This document shows positions 59,117 through 64,000 of a DNA stretch of 64,000 nucleotides, one piece after another. Position 1 is the stretch's first letter. Each line of letters opens with the position of its first letter. This DNA is from Mycolicibacterium hassiacum DSM 44199 (GTDB lineage: Bacteria > Actinomycetota > Actinomycetes > Mycobacteriales > Mycobacteriaceae), in NCBI RefSeq assembly GCF_900603025.1, contig NZ_LR026975.1, positions 2,356,001 through 2,420,000 on the forward strand. Reading direction: 5' to 3'. The notes beneath the pieces are model-generated. The model ran no database searches. It was not told where the DNA came from and was given only the letters and a program-made list of their open reading frames with translations. Made by a program: the position numbers and the translations under genes.

Positions 59117-60175
59117 CTAGTCGAACAGAGCGGCCTGGTTGAGGCTCGTCGCGCTCGGCGGCGGGGTCAGGCCCAGATGCGTCCAGGCCTGCGGGGTGGC
59201 GATACGGCCACGCGGTGTGCGGGCGATCATCCCGGCGCGCACCAGGAACGGCTCGCACACCTCCTCGACCGTGGTGGCCTCCTCCCCCACCGCGACCGCG
59301 AGCGTCGACACCCCGACCGGTCCGCCGCCGAAGCTGCGGATCAGCGCCGACAGCACCGCACGGTCGAGCCGGTCGAGCCCGAGTTCGTCGACGTCGTAGA
59401 CCTCCAGCGCGGCCTTGGCCACATCGCGGGTGATGACGCCGTCGGCGCGCACCTCGGCGTAGTCCCGCACCCGGCGCAGCAGCCGGTTGGCGATGCGGGG
59501 GGTGCCGCGGGAGCGGCGGGCGATCTCGGCGGCCGCCTCGGCGCCGAGTTCGATGCCGAGGATGCCCGCCGAGCGGGCCAGCACCTGTTCCAGCTCCTCG
59601 GGCTCGTAGAAGTCCATGTGCGCGGTGAACCCGAACCGGTCGCGCAGCGGCCCGGTCAGCGCACCCGAGCGGGTCGTCGCACCGACCAGCGTGAACGGTG
59701 CCACCTCCAGCGGGATCGACGTCGCGCCCGGGCCCTTGCCCACCACCACGTCGACCCGGAAGTCCTCCATCGCCAGGTAGAGCATCTCCTCGGCGGGCCG
59801 GGCGATGCGGTGGATCTCGTCGATGAACAGCACGTCGCCCTCGACGAGGTTGGACAGCATCGCCGCCAGGTCCCCGGCGCGTTCCAGCGCCGGCCCGGAG
59901 GTCACCCGCAGCGAGGACCCGAGCTCGGCGGCGATGATCATCGCCAGCGACGTCTTGCCCAGGCCGGGCGGGCCGGACAACAGGATGTGATCCGGTGTGC
60001 CGCCGCGGTTCTTGGCGCCCTCGATGACCAGCTGCAGCTGCTCGCGCACCCGGGCCTGGCCGATGAACTCGCGCAGCGACCGGGGCCGCAGGCTGGCGTC
60101 GATGTCGCCCTCGCCGACGGTCAGCGCCGGCGTCACCGCCCGCTCGTCGGCGCGCTCGTCTTCGAAGCGGCTCAT
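59117..60175 (-). CDS. ruvB: Holliday junction branch migration helicase RuvB
   Basis: A 352-residue AAA+ motor that drives branch migration with RuvA. It has [23 protein letters not shown], Walker [18 protein letters not shown], Walker [20 protein letters not shown], sensor 1 [22 protein letters not shown] with the arginine finger, and the winged-helix [18 protein letters not shown]. Third gene of the ruvC-ruvA-ruvB operon; its start overlaps the ruvA stop (60172-60175). Confidence 0.97.
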   Translation of the reverse strand: MSRFEDERADERAVTPALTVGEGDIDASLRPRSLREFIGQARVREQLQLVIEGAKNRGGTPDHILLSGPPGLGKTSLAMIIAAELGSSLRVTSGPALERAGDLAAMLSNLVEGDVLFIDEIHRIARPAEEMLYLAMEDFRVDVVVGKGPGATSIPLEVAPFTLVGATTRSGALTGPLRDRFGFTAHMDFYEPEELEQVLARSAGILGIELGAEAAAEIARRSRGTPRIANRLLRRVRDYAEVRADGVITRDVAKAALEVYDVDELGLDRLDRAVLSALIRSFGGGPVGVSTLAVAVGEEATTVEEVCEPFLVRAGMIARTPRGRIATPQAWTHLGLTPPPSATSLNQAALFD

Positions 60176-60759
60176 TTCTTCCCCAACAGCGACAGCGCCG
60201 CCCGCAGCGCGCTCGACTGGGTGGCCTGCGGGTCGTCGGCGAGCACCTTGTCGGTGGCCTCCTCGGCCTGTTTGACCGCGAACCCGAGCCCGACCAGTGC
60301 CTCCACCACCGGGCCGCGCACCGCGTGCCCGTTCACCGCGGCGGCACCGCTCGGGGCGGTGACGCCGACCTTGTCGCGCAGTTCGAGCACCATGCGCTCC
60401 GCCCCGCGCTTGCCGATCCCGGGCACCCGGGTCAGCGCCTTGACGTCGCCGTCGCCGAGCACCTGCCGCAGCGTCGGCGCGTCGTAGACCGCGAGGGTGG
60501 CCAGCGCGATCTTGGGCCCGACCCCCGACACCCCGATCAGCGTCAGGAACAGGTCGCGGGCCTCGGCGTCGGCGAAGCCGTACAACGTCATCGAGTCCTC
60601 GCGCACGATCATCGCGGTGATCAGCCGGGCTTCGGTGCCGCGCCGCAGGGTGGCCAGCGTCGACGGGGTGGCCATCACCTTGTAGCCGACCCCGGCGGCC
60701 TCGATGACGGCGTGATCCAGCGCGATGTCGATGACCTCACCGCGAATCGAGGCGATCAT
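60172..60759 (-). CDS. ruvA: Holliday junction DNA-binding protein RuvA
   Basis: A 195-residue tetrameric junction-binding protein. N-terminal OB fold ([28 protein letters not shown]), two helix-hairpin-helix motifs ([19 protein letters not shown] and [23 protein letters not shown]), and the flexible-linked C-terminal domain ([23 protein letters not shown]) that contacts RuvB. ATG 60759 overlaps the ruvC stop as ATGA. Confidence 0.97.
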   Translation of the reverse strand: MIASIRGEVIDIALDHAVIEAAGVGYKVMATPSTLATLRRGTEARLITAMIVREDSMTLYGFADAEARDLFLTLIGVSGVGPKIALATLAVYDAPTLRQVLGDGDVKALTRVPGIGKRGAERMVLELRDKVGVTAPSGAAAVNGHAVRGPVVEALVGLGFAVKQAEEATDKVLADDPQATQSSALRAALSLLGKK

Positions 60760-61322
60760 CGCGCCGCCCTCGCCTTCGCCCGCAGCGTCGCGCGGAACTT
60801 GCGCTGCTGTTCGGCGGCCAGCGCCCGGGCTTCGGCCATCCGGGCCAGCATCGGGGCCCGCCAGCAGTGGCAGATCGCCAGCGCCAGGGCGTCGGCGGCG
60901 TCGGCGGGCGTCGGTTTGGCCTGCAGGCCGAGGATCTTCGTCACCATCGCGGTCACCTGCGCCTTGTCCGCGTTCCCGTTGCCGGTGACAGCGGCCTTCA
61001 CCTCGCTGGGGGTGTGGAAGTGCACCTCGATGCCGCGTTTGGCGGCGGCCAGCGCGACCACACCACCGGCCTGCGCGGTGCCCATCACCGTCGAGACGTT
61101 GTGCTGGGAGAACACCCGCTCGATGGCCAGGACGTCCGGCTGGTGGGTGTCCATCCAGTACTCGACGGCCTCGCTGATGGCCAGCAGCCGCTGCTGGACC
61201 GGATCGGTGGCCGGGGTGCGCACCACGTCGACGTCGAGCGCGATGACCTGCCGTCCCCGGCCGCTTTCGATGACCGACAGCCCGCAGCGTGTCAGTCCCG
61301 GGTCCACACCCATCACCCGCAC
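60756..61322 (-). CDS. ruvC: Holliday junction resolvase RuvC
   Basis: A 188-residue endonuclease that cuts Holliday junctions symmetrically. Catalytic acids: Asp7 in [12 protein letters not shown], Glu in [11 protein letters not shown], and the C-terminal [15 protein letters not shown] aspartates. The GTG at 61322 is chosen because its product starts VRVMGVDPG like the M. tuberculosis enzyme, and GAGGAG lies 9 bases upstream; a TTG at 61331 would give 3 more residues but abuts the ribosome site. An SOS box lies 19 bases upstream. Heads the ruvCAB operon. Confidence 0.96.
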   Translation of the reverse strand: MRVMGVDPGLTRCGLSVIESGRGRQVIALDVDVVRTPATDPVQQRLLAISEAVEYWMDTHQPDVLAIERVFSQHNVSTVMGTAQAGGVVALAAAKRGIEVHFHTPSEVKAAVTGNGNADKAQVTAMVTKILGLQAKPTPADAADALALAICHCWRAPMLARMAEARALAAEQQRKFRATLRAKARAAR

Positions 61323-61340
61323 GGGCTTCAACTCCTCGTC

Positions 61341-61356
61341 GTGAACACTTGTTCGA
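61341..61356. promoter_or_regulatory. LexA (SOS) box of ruvCAB
   Basis: On the minus strand TCGAAC-AAGT-GTTCAC matches the mycobacterial consensus TCGAAC-N4-GTTCGA in 10 of 12 defined positions, the two mismatches at one outer edge. It lies 19 bases upstream of the ruvC GTG. DNA-damage induction of ruvC through LexA is known in M. tuberculosis. The box is weaker than the perfect one at 34188-34203. Confidence 0.78.
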
Positions 61357-61451
61357 GAGCCTAGCCGGGTGCACCGACGGCGACGGGCAGGACACGCCCG
61401 GTGGCCGGTGAACGCGGCGACTGCCCGACGAGGGCCGGGCCCGCGAGGGGC

Positions 61452-62207
61452 CTACTCCTCGTCGAGCTGGGCGGCGACGTCGTCGGGGATGTCGACGTTG
61501 GTGTAGACGTCCTGCACGTCGTCGAGATCCTCCAACGCGTCGACGAGCTTGAGGATCTTGCGGGCGCCCTCGAGGTCGACCGGCACGGTGACCGACGGCT
61601 CGAAACCGGCCTCGGCCGAGTCGTAGTCGATGCCGGCGTCCTGCAGCGCGGTCCGCACCGCGACGAGATCACCCGGCTCGCAGGTGATCTGGAAGCTGTC
61701 GCCGAGATCCCTGACGTCCTCGGCGCCGGCGTCGAGCACCGCCGCCAGCACATCGCCCTCGGTGAGCCCGTTCTTCTCGAGGGTGACCACGCCCTTGCGG
61801 GAGAACAGGTAGGCCACCGAACCGGGGTCGGCCATGCTGCCGCCGTTGCGGGTCATCGCGACCCGCACCTCGCCGGCGGCGCGGTTGCGGTTGTCGGTCA
61901 GGCACTCGATGAGCACCGCCACCCCGTTGGGGCCGTACCCCTCGTAGGTGACGGGCTGGTAGTCGGCGCCGCCGGCTTCCTCACCGCTGCCGCGTTTGCG
62001 GGCGCGCTCGATGTTGTCGTTGGGGACCGAGGCCTTCTTGGCCTTCTGGATCGCGTCGTAGAGCGTCGGGTTGCCCGCCGGGTCACCGCCGCCCACCCGG
62101 GCGGCGACCTCGATGTTCTTGATCAGCTTGGCGAACATCTTGCCCCGGCGGGCGTCGATGACCGCTTTCTTGTGCTTGGTGGTGGCCCACTTGGAATGGC
62201 CGGCCAT
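61452..62207 (-). CDS. yebC: YebC/PmpR family protein (YebC-type translation or transcription factor)
   Basis: A 251-residue protein of the YebC family. Signature start [36 protein letters not shown], then [56 protein letters not shown], and an acidic C-terminus. Long annotated as a DNA-binding regulator; recent work on homologues links YebC to relief of ribosome stalling at proline runs. M. tuberculosis homologue Rv2603c. It precedes ruvCAB on the same strand with a 95-base gap containing the SOS box. Confidence 0.94.
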   Translation of the reverse strand: MAGHSKWATTKHKKAVIDARRGKMFAKLIKNIEVAARVGGGDPAGNPTLYDAIQKAKKASVPNDNIERARKRGSGEEAGGADYQPVTYEGYGPNGVAVLIECLTDNRNRAAGEVRVAMTRNGGSMADPGSVAYLFSRKGVVTLEKNGLTEGDVLAAVLDAGAEDVRDLGDSFQITCEPGDLVAVRTALQDAGIDYDSAEAGFEPSVTVPVDLEGARKILKLVDALEDLDDVQDVYTNVDIPDDVAAQLDEE

Positions 62208-62374
62208 GGCTGTCTACCCACTTCCCCGGTCGTACTGAAAGTCTGTGCCGCCCGACGAGTCTACGTGCATGACCGTCGCCCGCCGAACCGCGGCGGTCGA
62301 CGTCAGCGCGGCGTTCCGCCCCGGACCCGACCCGGTGCGCCGTGTTAGGTGCGACACAGCACTTTGGGGTTGAA

Positions 62375-62390
62375 CTTACTCCTGAGTAAG
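62375..62390. promoter_or_regulatory. Palindrome upstream of the acyl-CoA dehydrogenase gene
   Basis: CTTACT-CCTG-AGTAAG is a perfect palindrome with 6-bp arms, 57 bases before the acyl-CoA dehydrogenase ATG and 168 bases from yebC. Shape and position suit a TetR-type repressor of lipid catabolism. No regulator gene is adjacent. The rest of the 239-base yebC-fadE gap shows only GAAAGGA at 62429-62435, the likely ribosome site. Confidence 0.5.
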
Positions 62391-62446
62391 ATCGCCGGTG
62401 ACCGTACCAGCAGCGCGGATCGTCACACGCGAAAGGACCGCGACTC

Positions 62447-63658
62447 ATGTCGTTCTCGATGGAGCTCTCACCTGACCTGGTGCACATCCGGAACTGGGTG
62501 CACGACTTCGCCAAGGACGTGATCCGTCCCGCCGCCGCGGAATGGGACGAGCGCGAGGAGACGCCCTGGCCGATCATCCAGGAGGCCGCCAAGGTCGGCA
62601 TCTACTCGATGGAGTACTTCGCCGAACAGGCCGCCGAGCCGTCCGGTCTGGGCATGCCGATCACCTTCGAGGAGATGTTCTGGGGTGATGCCGGCATCGC
62701 GCTGTCGATCCTGGGCACCGGCCTGGCCGCGGCCGCGCTCGCCGGCGGCGGCACCCCCGAGCAGCAGGCCGAGTTCCTGCCGCAGATGTTCGGCACCGTC
62801 AACGACCCGAAGGTGGCGGCGTTCTGCTCGTCGGAGCCGGGTGCCGGCTCCGACGTCGGCGCGATCCGCACCCGGGCCCGCTACGACGAGGCCACCGACG
62901 AATGGGTGCTCAACGGCACCAAGACCTGGGCCACCAACGGCGGTATCGCCGAGGTGCACATCGTGATGGCGTCGGTGTACCCGGAGCTGGGCACCCGCGG
63001 ACAGGCGGCGTTCATCATCCCGCCGAACACCCCGGGCTTCCGCCAGGGCCAGAAGTTCCGCAAACACGGCATCCGGGCGTCGCACACCGCCGAGGTGGTG
63101 CTCGAGGACGTGCGGCTGCCGGGCCGGCTCATCGTCGGCGGCCGGGACAAGTTCGAGGAGCGGGTGGCCCGGGCCAGGGAGGGCAAGAGCTCCAAGGGGC
63201 AGGCCGCGATGGCCACCTTCGAGCGCACCCGCCCGACGGTCGGCGCGATGGCGGTCGGCGTGGCCCGGGCGGCCTACGAGTACGCGCTCGAATACGCCCT
63301 GCAGCGCGAGCAGTTCGGCCGCAAGATCGCCGAGTTCCAGGCCATCGCGTTCAAGCTCGCCGACATGAAGTCGCGCATCGACGCCGCGCGGCTGCTGGTG
63401 TGGCGGGCCGCCTGGATGGCGCGCAACGGCAAGTCGTTCGACAACGCCGAGGGCTCGATGGCCAAGCTGGTCGCCAGCGAGACCGCCACCTATGTCACCG
63501 ACGAGGCGATCCAGATCCTCGGCGGCAACGGCTACACCCGCGACTACCCGGTCGAGCGGATGCACCGCGACGCCAAGATCTTCACGATCTTCGAGGGCAC
63601 CAGCGAGATTCAGCGACTGGTCATCGCGCGCGCGCTCACCGGCCTACCGATCCGCTAG
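62447..63658 (+). CDS. Acyl-CoA dehydrogenase
   Basis: A 403-residue FAD enzyme catalysing alpha,beta-dehydrogenation of an acyl-CoA. N-terminal helices ([25 protein letters not shown]), the middle beta domain [18 protein letters not shown] with [12 protein letters not shown], and the C-terminal domain with [29 protein letters not shown] and [21 protein letters not shown]. The catalytic Glu383 is in FEGTSEIQR, so it is a complete, homomeric-type enzyme, unlike the pair at 30.7-33.1 kb. It ends inside the 3' end of pdxT (15-base overlap of convergent genes). Chain-length preference unknown. Confidence 0.92.
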   Translation: MSFSMELSPDLVHIRNWVHDFAKDVIRPAAAEWDEREETPWPIIQEAAKVGIYSMEYFAEQAAEPSGLGMPITFEEMFWGDAGIALSILGTGLAAAALAGGGTPEQQAEFLPQMFGTVNDPKVAAFCSSEPGAGSDVGAIRTRARYDEATDEWVLNGTKTWATNGGIAEVHIVMASVYPELGTRGQAAFIIPPNTPGFRQGQKFRKHGIRASHTAEVVLEDVRLPGRLIVGGRDKFEERVARAREGKSSKGQAAMATFERTRPTVGAMAVGVARAAYEYALEYALQREQFGRKIAEFQAIAFKLADMKSRIDAARLLVWRAAWMARNGKSFDNAEGSMAKLVASETATYVTDEAIQILGGNGYTRDYPVERMHRDAKIFTIFEGTSEIQRLVIARALTGLPIR

Positions 63659-64000
63659 CGCCGAGACGAAGAGTCGGTGGATCCGGCGGTCGCCGGTCAT
63701 CTCGGGGTGGAACGCGGTGGCGAACCGCTTGCCCTGGCGCACCGCGACGATGTGCTCACCGGCCCGGGAGAGCACCTCGACGTCCGGGCCGACCCGCTCC
63801 ACCCAGGGCGCGCGGATGAACACCGCGTGCACCGGGCCGTCGATGCCGACGAAGTCGAGATCGGCCTCGAACGAATCGACCTGACGGCCGAATGCGTTGC
63901 GCCGCACCGTCATATCGATCGCCTTCAACGGTTCGGCCGCGCGGCCCGGCTCGCCGGCGTCGAGGATCTCGCTGGCCAGCAGGATCATGCCCGCGCACGA
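63644..64000 (-). CDS. pdxT: Pyridoxal 5'-phosphate synthase glutaminase subunit (partial, N-terminus off the window)
   Basis: C-terminal 118 residues of the class I glutaminase that feeds ammonia to PdxS for PLP synthesis. The visible part opens SCAGMILLA, containing the nucleophile Cys of the GTCAGM motif. [16 protein letters not shown] and the catalytic His-Glu pair in [19 protein letters not shown] follow. The upstream part, including the start, is beyond base 64000, where pdxS is expected from mycobacterial synteny (Rv2604c). Its 3' end overlaps the convergent acyl-CoA dehydrogenase gene by 15 bases. Confidence 0.95.
   Translation of the reverse strand, partial: SCAGMILLASEILDAGEPGRAAEPLKAIDMTVRRNAFGRQVDSFEADLDFVGIDGPVHAVFIRAPWVERVGPDVEVLSRAGEHIVAVRQGKRFATAFHPEMTGDRRIHRLFVSALADR

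Overview
The window is chromosomal DNA from a high-GC actinomycete, almost certainly a rapidly growing mycobacterium (Mycolicibacterium type). The evidence is gene order: aroC-aroK-aroB-aroQ, prepilin peptidase-aroE-mltG-ruvX-alaS, rarA, aspS, hisS-glyoxalase-ppiB-relA-apt-dppA-secF-secD-yajC-gabT, ruvC-ruvA-ruvB, yebC and pdxT. This follows the Mycobacterium tuberculosis Rv2537c-Rv2604c backbone, with insertions typical of environmental mycobacteria. GTG starts, 1-8 bp gene overlaps (ATGA/GTGA) and mycobacterial SOS boxes fit. The assignment is from recognised families and synteny; no database search was run.

Layout. 1-3388: shikimate operon aroC-aroK-aroB-aroQ (minus strand, overlapping genes, aroQ cut by the window edge). 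3430-4957: small operon (SnoaL-like, DUF3237, TetR) behind two tandem palindromes. 4967-10739: prepilin peptidase, aroE, mltG, ruvX, alaS. 10907-13563: YjbQ, RarA, DUF3097. 13671-15348: two plus-strand metabolic genes. 15345-19880: a tight three-gene operon (permuted ATP-grasp/alpha-E, transglutaminase, zinc metallopeptidase) that looks like a peptide ligation/cleavage system of unknown product. 19998-22691: HxlR regulator, divergent broken thiolase, SDR. 22688-27659: aspS and four conserved genes. 27664-33069: lipid-type catabolic locus with thioesterase, TetR, amidohydrolase and two acyl-CoA dehydrogenases (the second frameshifted), linked by two copies of one operator. 33136-36566: SOS-box radical SAM gene and a divergent HelD/HelR RNA polymerase-recycling ATPase. 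37126-42080: urea ABC transporter urtABCDE behind a GlnR-like site. 42175-48644: frameshifted membrane gene, hisS, MBL hydrolase, ppiB, DUF4333 lipoprotein, relA. 48689-54451: apt, peptide-binding lipoprotein, secF, secD, yajC. 54782-57628: GABA transaminase and aldehyde dehydrogenase. 57637-58449 holds only gene remnants (PNPOx-like, P450) and about 260 bases in which nothing is recognisable. 58450-64000: membrane protein, ruvCAB under an SOS box, yebC, acyl-CoA dehydrogenase, and pdxT cut by the window edge.

No tRNA, rRNA, CRISPR array, prophage or complete insertion sequence was recognised. Apart from the 57.6-58.4 kb remnant region, no gap without a gene exceeds 300 bases. Three otherwise normal genes carry frameshifts (thiolase, acyl-CoA dehydrogenase, membrane protein). 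That is either real decay or residual assembly error. The main unexplained signals are regulatory palindromes tied to individual regulators and tandem repeats that duplicate the 3' ends, stop codon included, of two genes.
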